Shown: positions 10,959-22,886 of the stretch, in pieces
Position numbering within the stretch: position 1 is the first letter of the stretch
Layout: each line of letters begins with the position of its first letter
Source of the DNA: Podospora pseudoanserina
Lineage: Eukaryota > Ascomycota > Sordariomycetes > Sordariales > Podosporaceae
DNA: 64,000 nucleotides
Assembly (NCBI RefSeq): GCF_035222485.1
Contig: NC_085921.1
Coordinates: 1,116,001-1,180,000, forward strand
Reading direction: 5' to 3'
Made by a program: the position numbers and the translations under genes
The notes under the pieces: generated by a model
Database searches by the model: none
Seen by the model: the letters and a program-made list of their open reading frames with translations, nothing else
Told to the model about the DNA's origin: nothing

Positions 10959-13088
10959 ATGAGGACGTCGCGCGTGGCTAGGGAGACCGCACGGCTCTTT
11001 GAGACTGCGGCCTCGACTTCAACACCGCTCCGGCGTTCATCCAGAACCTCGACTTTGGCCGCGCGATTCTCTTACAATACCAACGCCAGCCCCGGCACAG
11101 CTATGACAAAGGTCGAAGAAAGCGACGTCGAAGTCGACGATGACGTCAAACTATCCTTTGGTTCAGATATTGAAGATGCGATCACGACAACCAGAGCGGC
11201 CAAGCGCCAACGCACCGCGACCACAGCAGTCACCACACAAACCATAAACTCTTCGCCTCACCGGCGAACCACCAGAGTAAGGGCAGAGCGCACGGCTGTC
11301 AAATCTGAAGCCGGCTCCGATTCCGACTTTCTCTCTTCCCTCTCCGACAACGAGGACATCAAGACCGCCATCAAGGAAGAGTCCAAGCCCGTCGTGCCCC
11401 GCGGCCGCGCTCAAAAACCAGCCCGCCAAGTCACTTCCCCGTCCGGCACGACCACCATAACCCCACCTTCCGATTGGGAGGATGTTTACAACCTCGTCAA
11501 AGAGATGCGCATCAACGGCCCAGCCGCCAATGCCGCGGTTGATACAATGGGCTGTGAGCGCCTTGCCGACCCCTCCTCTACAGTCAAAGACCGCCGCTTT
11601 CACACACTTGTTGCGTTGATGCTTTCCTCCCAGACCAAGGATACCGTCAATGCTGAAGCGATGAAGCGTCTTCATACCGAACTCCCGCCGTTCGAGCCTG
11701 GTGCACCAGCTGGTTTGAACCTCAATAACATGCTCCACTGCCCCCCTGCCGTTCTGAACGAGCTCATTGGCAAAGTCGGCTTTCACAACAACAAGACAAA
11801 GTACCTACTTCAAACGGCGCAGATTTTGAAGGACAAGTTCAACGGGGATATCCCGCCTACGATTGAGGGGTTGGTGTCACTGCCAGGTGTAGGGCCCAAG
11901 ATGGCGCATTTGTGCATGAGTGCCGAGAATGGATGGAACAGAGTGGAGGGCATTGGTGTCGATGTTCACGTCCACCGGATCACTAACTACTGGGGGTGGA
12001 ATGGACCTAAAGAGACCAAGACACCAGAGGAGACGAGAATGGCGCTGCAGAGCTGGCTGCCCAAGGACAAGTGGAAGGAGATCAACTGGTTGTTGGTTGG
12101 ACTAGGGCAGAGTGTCTGCTTGCCCGTTGGGAGAAGATGTGGAGACTGTGAGGTTGGATTGAAGGGGCTGTGCAAGGCGGCGGATAGGAAGAAGGTGAAC
12201 GAGGGAAAGAAGAGAAGGGAGGGGGTAAAGAAGGAGGAGGAGTTGGTTGAGAAGATTGAGATCAAGGGGGATAATGAGGGTGGAACGGCGACTAAGAGAG
12301 AGCAGCAAAGGGTGGTCAAAATGGAGGTTGTGGATGAGGGGATGCCCCCGCCGCCGAGCGATACCCAACCCGAGCCGACGCCACAACCTGATCCCGAGTC
12401 GAACGTTGCCATCCCCTCCGTCGAGCAGGACGTTAAGCCCATCATCAAGGATGAAGAGGATGTTGAGATGGCGCGCAGCGTGCCTGTCAAAACTGACGGC
12501 GATGATCTCGATGAGGACATGGTCAAGAAAGAGGAGGAGGATGCCGTCAGAATCGATCAGTCGAGCCATCAACCGGAGGACGTCGAAATGAGCGATAGCC
12601 CCGAGGTCAAAGTCGGGATCAAGCCCGAGTCCCGAAGACGCCGTCGTATCCCCGCTGCGATCCCCTCCCGAGGCCAATCTGAAGACCCCCCGTTGGAGGA
12701 ATTCGATGCCGAAGTCAAGGCCGAGGTAAAGCCCGAACTCCTCACACGCCGAGTCCGCATCCCGGCTCACATACCTTCTAGCCACGAGCCCGAGGTCAAG
12801 GTCGAAGTCAAGACTGACTTTGACAGAAGAGTCCGCATTCCGGCTCGTGTTCCCGCTGGGAATGAGTGTGACGATGAGGAGGCCGAGGTCAAAACCGAGA
12901 TTAAGCCTGAACCGTTTTCCCGACGAGCTCGCATCCCTGCCCATATCCCAGAGCGAGAATCATCGCCCGAGGTTAAAGTTGAGGTGAAGACGGAACCTAC
13001 TCGAAGACAGTCTAGGATTCCGGCGCGTGTTTCTGGGAGAAGTGAGGAGGTGAAGGGCGAGCCGGATGTTAAAGAGGAGGATTCTTAG
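10959..13088 (+). CDS. nth1: Endonuclease III homologue (bifunctional DNA glycosylase/AP lyase) with long SUMO-motif-rich tail
   Basis: Intronless, 709 codons to TAG 13086-13088. The ATG at 10959 is the first in frame. Residues about 170-410 form the Nth core: SDWEDVYNLVKEM, LMLSSQTKD, the helix-hairpin-helix LPGVGPKMA with the catalytic Lys, and GIGVDVHVHR with the catalytic Asp. A 4Fe-4S cluster loop follows as C-x6-C-x2-C-x7-C, the spacing seen in fission yeast Nth1. It should excise oxidised pyrimidines in base excision repair. The N-terminal about 170 residues are disordered and the C-terminal about 300 are lysine/glutamate-rich, with many hydrophobic-K-x-E motifs and five RRxRIPAxxP repeats. 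Fungal Nth proteins are usually much shorter. The frame is open again immediately after the TAG. Confidence 0.92.
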   Translation: MRTSRVARETARLFETAASTSTPLRRSSRTSTLAARFSYNTNASPGTAMTKVEESDVEVDDDVKLSFGSDIEDAITTTRAAKRQRTATTAVTTQTINSSPHRRTTRVRAERTAVKSEAGSDSDFLSSLSDNEDIKTAIKEESKPVVPRGRAQKPARQVTSPSGTTTITPPSDWEDVYNLVKEMRINGPAANAAVDTMGCERLADPSSTVKDRRFHTLVALMLSSQTKDTVNAEAMKRLHTELPPFEPGAPAGLNLNNMLHCPPAVLNELIGKVGFHNNKTKYLLQTAQILKDKFNGDIPPTIEGLVSLPGVGPKMAHLCMSAENGWNRVEGIGVDVHVHRITNYWGWNGPKETKTPEETRMALQSWLPKDKWKEINWLLVGLGQSVCLPVGRRCGDCEVGLKGLCKAADRKKVNEGKKRREGVKKEEELVEKIEIKGDNEGGTATKREQQRVVKMEVVDEGMPPPPSDTQPEPTPQPDPESNVAIPSVEQDVKPIIKDEEDVEMARSVPVKTDGDDLDEDMVKKEEEDAVRIDQSSHQPEDVEMSDSPEVKVGIKPESRRRRRIPAAIPSRGQSEDPPLEEFDAEVKAEVKPELLTRRVRIPAHIPSSHEPEVKVEVKTDFDRRVRIPARVPAGNECDDEEAEVKTEIKPEPFSRRARIPAHIPERESSPEVKVEVKTEPTRRQSRIPARVSGRSEEVKGEPDVKEEDS
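12603..13040 (+). repeat. Five protein repeats, core RRxRIPAxxP, in the Nth1 tail
   Basis: Five successive units, each with an acidic VKxExK segment followed by a basic core: RRRRIPAAIPS, TRRVRIPAHIPSS, DRRVRIPARVPAG, SRRARIPAHIPER and RRQSRIPARVSGR. Unit length varies from about 25 to 35 residues. The cores are well kept while the spacers differ, which suggests selection on the motif. The DNA copies are not identical. Confidence 0.85.
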
Positions 13089-14531
13089 TATGAGTCTGAC
13101 TATGACTTTCGGTTTGCCTCTAGCCCCGACTTGGACTCTGATGAAGATGGGGATGAGCAAAAGCCGGTCATCAAAGATGAGGATCTCGGCTTCGATGACG
13201 ATGAGCAAAAGTCAGTCATCAAGGATGAGGATTCCGACTCGGGCTACGTCTTTGCCGCTCACTTTGAAGAAGAGTTGCCCTCTGTCAAGGATGAGGACTC
13301 TGACTCGGGCTATGGATTTGACTCGCATGATGATGAGATCAATTCAATTAAGGACGAAGACTCTGGTTTCGATGATGGTTTAGACCCGCTCTCTGATGAA
13401 GATGTGGTTTCCATCAAGGAAGACTGCGATTACAATTCTGATTTTGAGATTGGGGAGGTATTTAGAGCAGATGCCCTTGCGTCTGACCATGGTTCTGATG
13501 ATGAGGAGATTAAGGAGGAGGACTCTGACGATGAGATAATGGAGGAAGGCTCAGACTACGACGACCTAATGGATGCCTCGGACGACAGCGAGATAAAATC
13601 AGAAGACTCCGACGACGACGACGTGATTAAGGAGGAGGGATCCGGCCGCGAGATCAAGGCTGAGGACTCTGACGACGACGAGATAAAGGAGGAAGAGTCT
13701 GACAACAACAACACCAACAATAACAACAACAACAACAGCACCAACAATAACAACAACAACAACACCAACGACGCCCCATCTATCAAGGATGAATACGACT
13801 GCAGCTCCGACTACGGAAACGAGCGGTCTTTCAGAGCGGATGCTCTTGCTTCCGACTACAGCTCTAGCTCTGACGAGGAGGATATCAAGTCGGAGTATTC
13901 TTCTGACCACGGATTAGACCGAGAAGACGACCTCCTCGACGATCACATTGAAGACGATGGAAACTTCCCAAATCCACCCAACGCGACTGGCTCCCAGTCT
14001 AACCCTGCCGATGCCGAAGATGAACACGAACGTACCGTCTTTGAGAATTTAACTGCCAGCGAAGAAGAGGTTCATGAGTTACCCTTCTCATACCATGACC
14101 ATCAGTTGACCGTGGCGGCCGCAGCCAGGGATCGTTACGATTTTCTCGGGTCTTTCCCAGGGTATCACGAGTTGGACGCGGCGACCTCGGTGAGGATTCG
14201 GGGAGACTTGCCCGGATTTCCGTTCTTGGACGGACATGGCGAGCGGCCTCTGTGTGCTGAGGATGATGGGTTGTGGGACGTGCTTGCCGGGGAGGAGGAT
14301 GACTGGCGGTTTGAGCAGGATGGTTTTATGGGGGGTGATGTGCTTGATGACTCTGTTTGGGATGAGTTTGGTGGGGAGGATGAGGTGTTGAGGTATGAGG
14401 AGGAGTATTTGGGGGTGCAGATGGTTGGGGAGTTCGAGGGGGTTTATGTTGAGGATGGGGTCACGGATGCGTTTGGGCTGGGGTCTGAGGGTGGGGAGGG
14501 GGATTTTGAGGATGAGGAAGATGAGATTTAA
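13089..14531 (+). CDS. Acidic open frame continuing nth1 in the same frame after one TAG
   Basis: From 13089 to the TAA at 14529-14531 the frame of nth1 stays open for 480 codons. No ATG occurs in this frame until about 13540, so the segment has no obvious start of its own. The sequence directly after the stop (YESDYDF) continues the style of the residues before it (VKEEDS). Up to about residue 270 it is Asp/Glu/Ser-rich, with twelve copies of [IV]K-x-[ED] and a polyasparagine tract. The last 150 residues are less repetitive, with aromatic residues in an acidic background (SYHDHQLTV, DRYDFLGSFPGYHELD). The most likely readings are a C-terminal extension of Nth1 lost by a nonsense change, a read-through product, or an alternatively spliced exon. 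No known domain is recognised. Confidence 0.6.
   Translation, partial: YESDYDFRFASSPDLDSDEDGDEQKPVIKDEDLGFDDDEQKSVIKDEDSDSGYVFAAHFEEELPSVKDEDSDSGYGFDSHDDEINSIKDEDSGFDDGLDPLSDEDVVSIKEDCDYNSDFEIGEVFRADALASDHGSDDEEIKEEDSDDEIMEEGSDYDDLMDASDDSEIKSEDSDDDDVIKEEGSGREIKAEDSDDDEIKEEESDNNNTNNNNNNNSTNNNNNNNTNDAPSIKDEYDCSSDYGNERSFRADALASDYSSSSDEEDIKSEYSSDHGLDREDDLLDDHIEDDGNFPNPPNATGSQSNPADAEDEHERTVFENLTASEEEVHELPFSYHDHQLTVAAAARDRYDFLGSFPGYHELDAATSVRIRGDLPGFPFLDGHGERPLCAEDDGLWDVLAGEEDDWRFEQDGFMGGDVLDDSVWDEFGGEDEVLRYEEEYLGVQMVGEFEGVYVEDGVTDAFGLGSEGGEGDFEDEEDEI
13167..13893 (+). repeat. Twelve [IV]K-x-[ED] motifs in an acidic/serine context
   Basis: Motifs in order: IKDEDLG, IKDEDSDSGY, VKDEDSDSGY, IKDEDSGF, IKEDCDY, IKEEDSDDE, IKSEDSDDD, IKEEGSG, IKAEDSDDDE, IKEEESD, IKDEYDCSS and IKSEYSS. 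Each fits the SUMO-acceptor consensus (hydrophobic, Lys, any, acidic), and most are followed by acidic residues or serines, the context known to enhance SUMO conjugation. Confidence 0.8.
13699..13770 (+). repeat. AAC-rich repeat encoding polyasparagine
   Basis: Mostly AAC triplets with occasional ACC, AAT and AGC, encoding two blocks of Asn separated by Ser-Thr. It lies inside the acidic open frame and stays in frame with it. Confidence 0.85.
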
Positions 14532-16775
14532 TGATTTGTTGTTTGCCAGTTTGTAATATACTGGGGTAGTCGTGATTTTAAGCGGTTGGGTGTATATCAC
14601 GAAATACCAAACACAAACCTACTACCCTCGGCATTCAAGAATGGGATACTGTAAATCAATGTCACCGATACTACCGTATCACACAGTTTCGCTTTTAGAA
14701 AATAGATTCCACATGCTAGTGATTATTCAAAACGGTAATGAACGTATCGATCTTGCCGAGTAGTCCTGGATATGGCTTACCCCCGGTATCCCCCACCCAG
14801 CTTCCTCCCCCTATCTCTCTTCACCGAATCTGACCCGGCAGATAAACAACTCTGAGTTGCTGTTATTGTCGTTGTCTTGTCCGGACCCACCAACAAGCGG
14901 TTTTTATTGTCACCAATCTCGTGTGCAAACAGATACCCGCAAAAACTGTTTACTGTCTGCGAACGCCATGCTTCGGCTTGCTGTGCGTGGATCCCGGGCA
15001 GCCAGCGAGACCTGACCTCCCGCTAACCATAACAGATGATCGAGCGTCTCCACGATTTGACCATCGATTGAAGTGTGGCAAACGTCTTATGCCAACTAAG
15101 CAGCTTGGGATGTCCCTTTTTGAAAGCTACCATGTTGGGATCATGGGTCTGAAATTTCATGCTGTTTGCGGTTGGTTGGGAAAGCTGGAAGGAAATGACA
15201 ACGCTGGGTTTGATGGAAAAGGCATTCGAGACTGCTACCGTAAACGGGACCTGACCTCTGACAAAACGGGCGGTCGGCCGGCTTTCGAACGGTCGTCATC
15301 GTGGGCGCAAGAGCGACATGGTGTCCGGTGCCACTCTGATCTTCCCTTGGGATCGGTGAGCAGATCAGTGAACGGGGGGAATTCCGAGTATTCTGTTGCG
15401 AGCCTTGGCCGCCGCTCTCGCGCCTGCGCGCGCAGGCGAAGCTGTCGTCAACCCCTAATAAGACTTTAATTAGTCACTGGGAAGATGATACACCAAAAAG
15501 TTGTTCTAATCGACAAGTTTGATATCATAAAGAGACAGCAAAGCTGGCAGGAATGTGATCATATTACTCGGTATTCTCAAAGTTTATAACAGTACCCCTG
15601 TCCAGTTTACAGCAGGATATCCTTAAATTGATATAGTCTTTGAAGCCCGAGAAGCTTGTTATAAATCATAGACCAAACACTTCTTCATCAGTAACCACAA
15701 CAGAGGCCTGCACACATAGTCATCACCAAGCAATAACAACAACAAACTACTAAAATTCTGGATCTTGTTTGTCAAAATCCAGATATGACTTTCATCTAGG
15801 GTTCACGACATCCTCACCCCAGTGGATAATCCCCCCCCCCCGACCCACCAGCCCAATCGCCATTGTGACCTCCATGATACGATACCCCAGCTTTTAGTTC
15901 CGCATACCCTACATGCGAGGGCCGGTGGGTCACCCAACTACCTATCTAGGCTGACGCTTGCTTGCTTGCGTGGTCATTCCAGGAAAAAAAGAGAGTCATG
16001 TTTCCGCAGATACGATATCGGAGCTATTCGGAAAGACGACATCGTGCTCTGTCGTCAACTTGTCGTCATTAGCAACCCTCCAATTTCGTCACCCATGGCG
16101 AAAAAGCCACCAACACTATTGAGCATCTAGTTTGTTTGTTTGTTTGTGAATTTTTATTTTATTGTTTGTTTGGTCAACTCGTCTTCCAAACGAGCCAACG
16201 TAAAAAAGGTGTAATTGTAAATGTCCATCCATCCATAGCCATGATTCTCAGCTGCACGCCACCAGTCGGCGCGGCTGCCAAACAAACCCATTTATCCCCC
16301 TCCTGTCTTGCGCCGTGACGCCTTGCCAAATTCCGGAAAAGTCAAGAAAAAAAATTATGCTCGAGGAGTGGTTTCGTTTTTGCCGAAGAGCCGCCCTCTT
16401 GCCCCCATCTGAAATGGGGGCGATGTGAATCAGAGGTTGTAAGATATATACTGTGTGTGGCGTTGGGACGATATGCTTGGTGCAAGCCACGTCGAGTCTT
16501 GGATATTCGCAAAGATGAACCTAGGTATCATCATCGCAAAAAAAAACAACAAAAACAGACCAAGCTAATTTGGATCACTTTTTCCCTACTACCGGAAAAA
16601 AGGACCGGACGGCTTCGCTATGTGTGATGGACGATGGGCGCATGCTTGCTCGATAGATAACAAGGTCGTAAAGGAGGCGAAAAGAACCGAGCCGAGTCAC
16701 GACTGCATCATCGGCGGCATTGGACGAACAGGGATGGCCGATCGTCGGTGTCGTCGGGAAAAACAGCGAGAGCGT
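14532..16775. other. Gene-free interval
   Basis: About 2.2 kb. A 182-codon frame (14921-15469) has no conserved motif and is not accepted. An 18-bp perfect GC palindrome lies at 15421-15438. AT-rich, intergenic-looking DNA runs from about 15470 to 15780. Confidence 0.5.
15421..15438. repeat. 18-bp perfect palindrome CGCCTGCGCGCGCAGGCG
   Basis: The sequence equals its own reverse complement over all 18 bases. The flanking bases (G and A) do not pair. It stands in non-coding DNA. Confidence 0.8.
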
Positions 16776-17092
16776 TTATACACCCCTGATGACTTGGGTT
16801 CTTTCTTTGTTGAGCTGCATCGCGTTTTGCTCGAAGGCTTCCTTTTTGCACTGATTGGGGGAGAAGAAGAAGTGTTAGCGAACATGTCTTCTTGTTCCGA
16901 GAGCACGTCCGATAACCCCACGAGCCACCACTGAGATGGGTCGAAACTTACGTCCTCCAGGCCCTGGCACTTGTGGTCTTCTAGCAGACGGTGGTTGCTG
17001 CAATAGTGTCCGCCGCAGAAAGCACAGTCGCCGGAAATGCGTTGGGCGACAGCCTTGCAGTCGGTGAGCGAGCATCTGACCTTCTTGGGCAT
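16776..17092 (-). CDS. Small AN1-type zinc finger protein
   Basis: Two exons on the minus strand, 17092-16952 and 16850-16776, with a 101-nt intron (GTAAGT donor, AATCAG acceptor). The product is 71 aa. The AN1 finger fills the first two thirds: CSLTDC, then CAFCGGHYC, SNHRLLEDHKC. The short second exon reads CKKEAFEQNAMQLNKERTQV, a charged helix, and ends in IRGV. AN1 fingers occur in ubiquitin/proteasome stress proteins such as yeast Cuz1 and Tmc1, and this minimal one-finger form is common in filamentous fungi. The unspliced frame continues through the intron and makes the gene easy to mis-call. Confidence 0.9.
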
Positions 17093-19895
17093 GTTGGGCG
17101 GTGTTGATTATTGGTCGAGTGTGAATGATGCCAGTGTCGAATAATGAAAAAAGAAGAATCGAGGAGAGGAAAACGGCTCGGAGGCGGAAAGAGGGAAGGG
17201 GGTGGCTGGTTTATAACAAGAGAGAGAGATGGCCTGTCAGACTTGTTGAACAACACACAGATCTCACGTGGTGAAAGTTCGCGAACCAGGGCAGGGGAAT
17301 GGTGGCTAAACTAGCAGACAAGCGCAATTGGAAATAGTTGGAAACCGTTCGACTTGACCAGGCCGAGGACCAAGGACCAAGGACGGACCGTGGTGAATGG
17401 TGAGGCAGGCGGGCGGGCAGTGGGCAGCGGGCAGCGAGTGAGCAGCGAGGTACAAGTGACTTGGCCGTCGATGACGGCAGGGGAGGCGAGGCCGGTCCCA
17501 CCCAATGGATTATGGAAGGCAGGGCGGTGCTTGCGTGGTCGGGTCCGCCGTTTGTAATCCAAGAGATCCACCCACCTGTTCTCCGGAGTTTGATCGCAAG
17601 GAGCACAGTCGGAGTCGGTGATGGCAAAGCAACAAGTAATTAGTCACTTGGTTCATGTCCATCACCACCTGTCGCAGACGGGATTTTCCTAGCGAGTGTT
17701 GCCTCTAGAGCGCCTAGGTGTTTGTCTAAGCGTGCTGAGCTGTTGATAAGCCCGAGAGAAGACGGTAGCCTCGACTCGAGACTTGTCCCGGCCCGGCGAG
17801 AGGTATCGGGTACCTGTGGGGCCCTCAAGGTTCCCTGTGATGCAGTGGAACGTACCCGAGCTAGGCCCAAGCCAGCGCATCTCACAAAGACAGCCTCTTC
17901 CCCAAGACGTCTCTCTCTCGTCTCTCGATAAAGAAGGTCCGTCCACGCGCCAAATGGCCATGTCCATCGGCCACCGGGAATTGCCAGATCTTCCCTCCCT
18001 CGGCTGACAGGTTGGGACCATCATCTTCGTCTCCTATCTTTCCGAGTGAGCACGGCGTTGCATCCCGCGGAACCAAGCAGCAACAACAACAAACAAGTAT
18101 CTAAATGTCCAATATCTGAGGCCTCATGTCATGGCATATCGCCTCCCTGCTTGCATCTTGCATCCTGCCCCCAGCACCCGGCTATCGCCATGATCCCGGG
18201 TTGGGCAGCGGAATGAATCTCCAATGTCTCACGGCGCGCCGGGCTAGACCACGCAGCACTGCAGTAGCAGCTGCAGCCATCAACCACACACCCAAGGTCA
18301 CACATGTCCTCTTGTTGTTGATGTTGTACATCTTTTGGGTTGGTAGAAAGCCACTGCGGAAACCGGCCTGGTCACACATCCCGCCCGGAGTCCTGCTCTC
18401 GCGGGAACAAAACCTCACCGCCAACCACTCACCCACTCAACCCCATATTAGATCCGACCACAGCGTCAACCCCATTTCGAGCTTTTGCCTGCCGTTCCTT
18501 TGCCTCCTTTGGATCAGCGAATTTTCGATGCTCCCATGGTGACTCCAACACCAATAATCTAGTTCTAGGGCCCATCACACAACCCCAGCGAATGACCTCG
18601 CACCACGACAGAGCCTAGATTATAGGCTTCGGTTGCAACACCCCAAAACATAACATATGATCAGATATGCTTGTCAGCTCTTTTGATGTCCCCAAGCTCT
18701 CAACCTATCTTTTTTTCCTTGCAAAAGATCACCGGTCTCGCACAGTCGTCCGTCTCACGCACACTATATCCCATTCTGGATTGTGGCCCCTCCCCTCTCC
18801 AAGGATCTAACAGGTCGGGTTGAACTCCGGCGTGCAGGATGCAAGGCCAATCATTTTAGTTTTTTGTTGTAACCAGCATTAACCCAACGGCCTTTTTTGG
18901 AGTCGTCCCTTCGGATAATCTACACCCGATCGCAACGACTCGACAGCGGGTAGACGAATCTGTGAACAACTCACATGCAGGTCTCACCTTTTTTTTTTCT
19001 GCCTCGTCCACCACGACGACGACGGTTGAGAACACAACAGCATCCCGGGTGTTTCTGTCTTGATGTAGGGGATATTTCACTGCTCATATTTCATCAAACC
19101 TCACGGGTTGGGTCTAGACCGTTGTATACCTACCATCCATATCAAATATCATCTTCTCAAAAGCTTACACAAAGGGCCTAGATTGATTTCCCCAATAACC
19201 AAGATTTCTTGATCGTCTTACAGAACTTAAATACGAAGCTACCTACCTAGCTGCAAGCAATCAATACGCCAAAGTCTCTTCGGGCTTTCCCTCTCACCCA
19301 ACTTTATGAGGGGCGGCCCCCCCTTCCGGAACGTTACACTACCTAGCCGGACCGGTAACTGTCAAACCGAGTCAGTCAGTCAGCCATGAGGCGAGCGGAA
19401 GCTCCTCCGTGATTAAACAAATAAGGGGTCCGTATTTTGTTGAGTAGCAACCCCCCCCCTCCCCCCCAAAAAAAAAAGTACCAAATCCGACAAACCCCAA
19501 GTCGTGTTGTTGCATACTTACTTCGTATCACGCACCACACCAAGATACAACGTTGGTGGCGGTGGTGTTGTTCCGTTGGCTCTCAAGACGAACTATTTGC
19601 TAAAGTCGAGAGTTCGTAATGATGTGCGTTGTTGATTACAGGTCTTTAGGGGGTATGCTCAACCAGAATACATACACAGCAACAACTTCATGTTAAACCA
19701 AAACTTTCTCTCCAAGCATCACACCTCAGCGCCACTAAACAATAGTTCACTCACGGCACCACGTACCCACTTACAACAACAACTTAATAACCTCTCTCAC
19801 TCACAAACACAAAATTCCCAAGTTGTTTAATCATCTTTTTTTCTTTCTTATTTTGCCCACAAAGTACGAGTACAAGCCAACACGAACCATCTCTC
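17093..19895. other. Gene-free interval
   Basis: About 2.8 kb between the 5' end of the AN1 gene and the 3' end of the alcohol dehydrogenase gene. Short frames on both strands are low in conserved content. Homopolymer runs (C9, C7, A11) lie at 19449-19480. No gene is supported. Confidence 0.5.
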
Positions 19896-21410
<1,515 letters not shown>

Positions 21411-22886
21411 GTTGACTTGTGTGTGTCTCTTGATATCCTCGACTTTTTGTCTCCGGTTATGAAGATGAAGTGAGAGAGAGAAGGTCCAGACAAGAAAAGT
21501 TAAAATTGGGAGCTATGAGCCTCCTTTTGTTTGCCTGATTTCCGAATGGTTAATTGACGTCGGCCGTGTTCCCCCTTTGACCCCGCTTGTCGACGAAGGT
21601 GGGGTTATTTATCGCGCTGCGCTGTTATGGAGGGGGAGGGGCGGGATTTGGATTACGGCAAGGAAACGAAGGGGATTTATCTCTTATTCTTATTCTTTTT
21701 TCGATATCAATGATCAATCATTACTGGGTAGATCTTGTAGGTGTGTGATTCTTTAATGTCCTCGAGGAGCTTGGCTTATAGCAGGCTCGGTGATTTCACG
21801 GCATCTTTTGTATCTTTCGCCTTTTATTTGGATTATCACTGCTACAGGAAAAGGTGACGGCTCGGCAGTTCTTTTCGTTTCTGTGCCATTGACTAATAGC
21901 AGTCAGTGGTGATGTCGTGATAAAGGCCTTCCGATATCAATCGGTGGAGTAGGTGGGTTTTGGTTTTTGACAGCAGAATATCTGTCAAACTGTATGGTGA
22001 GAAATTCCCAATTGGGAAAGATTATGGCACTCAACACAGAGTGGCCCTGTCTGAGTTGAATTTGCGTTGTTACTTGATGACATCTCTTTGGTGGTGTGGT
22101 GTTGCTAGCACCGGACCGGACCGCACTTCAATTCGCCGATTCGGAGGGGGCTTCATTTTCCCGCCAGGGGCAGCAACAGTTTACCGCGCTCGCGCAACGC
22201 AAGTTCAAGGTGACGAAAGCACGGATGTAAAAAGTTCTTAACGCCGGGTTTTATCTTCGGCGTGTGACTCTTTTGCTCGCTGTCGAAGAAGATAGGTCTT
22301 CTGGGCGAGAATTCAACGGGCATATGGGCTGTTGTGAATCTCCAGAAACGAAGACGGATGGGATTTTCCGGGGCGAAGGGAACCCCCTGAGTTGATCGTG
22401 TGGACAACACGTACATATGCAAGGTGGGAAGATCACCGTTGCAGGGTTGGGGGACGCATGAAAATAGGCAAGATTGTGGTGAGGTTATGCTACCTTCTTT
22501 GGTTCTATGCTTGGTCGATGATGAATTGCAGCTTTGGCTTTGAGGCATAGGGTTGCGTTCGACCATCACAAGATCAAATGAGCCACACATCTAAAGATAC
22601 CTTCCCTTCAGGGCCATTTTGAAAAGTTGAACTCAAACTTCATGGCTATGGTACTTTTGAAGAGAAGTCCAGACTTCATGAACCTCTCCCACGTGTAATA
22701 AAGTGGACCCAGCTCACCTGTCACCATTCTCGCAGCTTACCACCAGCATCTGCTTATCTCATCACCCCTCAACCTCACTTGACCACCTCACTTTTAGTCT
22801 CACTCAAACACAACCGAACAATTCAGACCCTCATTCTCAACATCCATTCAGCCCTACAACAGTAACAAACCCCCCAACGCAGCAAA
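21411..22886. other. Intergenic, divergent promoters of the ADH and DUF952 genes
   Basis: About 1.5 kb between two gene starts facing away from each other. I see no protein-coding signal. The last 150 bases are pyrimidine-rich, as expected for a fungal leader. Confidence 0.5.

Noticed and set aside
12102-12944. A 280-codon minus-strand frame over nth1
   Set aside because: It is an antisense shadow of the repetitive Glu/Lys codons of the Nth1 tail.
12984-13088. A possible 105-nt intron ending at the nth1 TAG that would remove the stop in frame
   Set aside because: The donor GTGAAG is weak, there is no branch site, and it would remove the fifth RIPA repeat. It is kept only as an alternative under the nth1 finding.
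14921-15469. A 182-codon frame between nth1 and the AN1 gene
   Set aside because: It has no ATG-proximal context, no conserved motif and no neighbouring exons.
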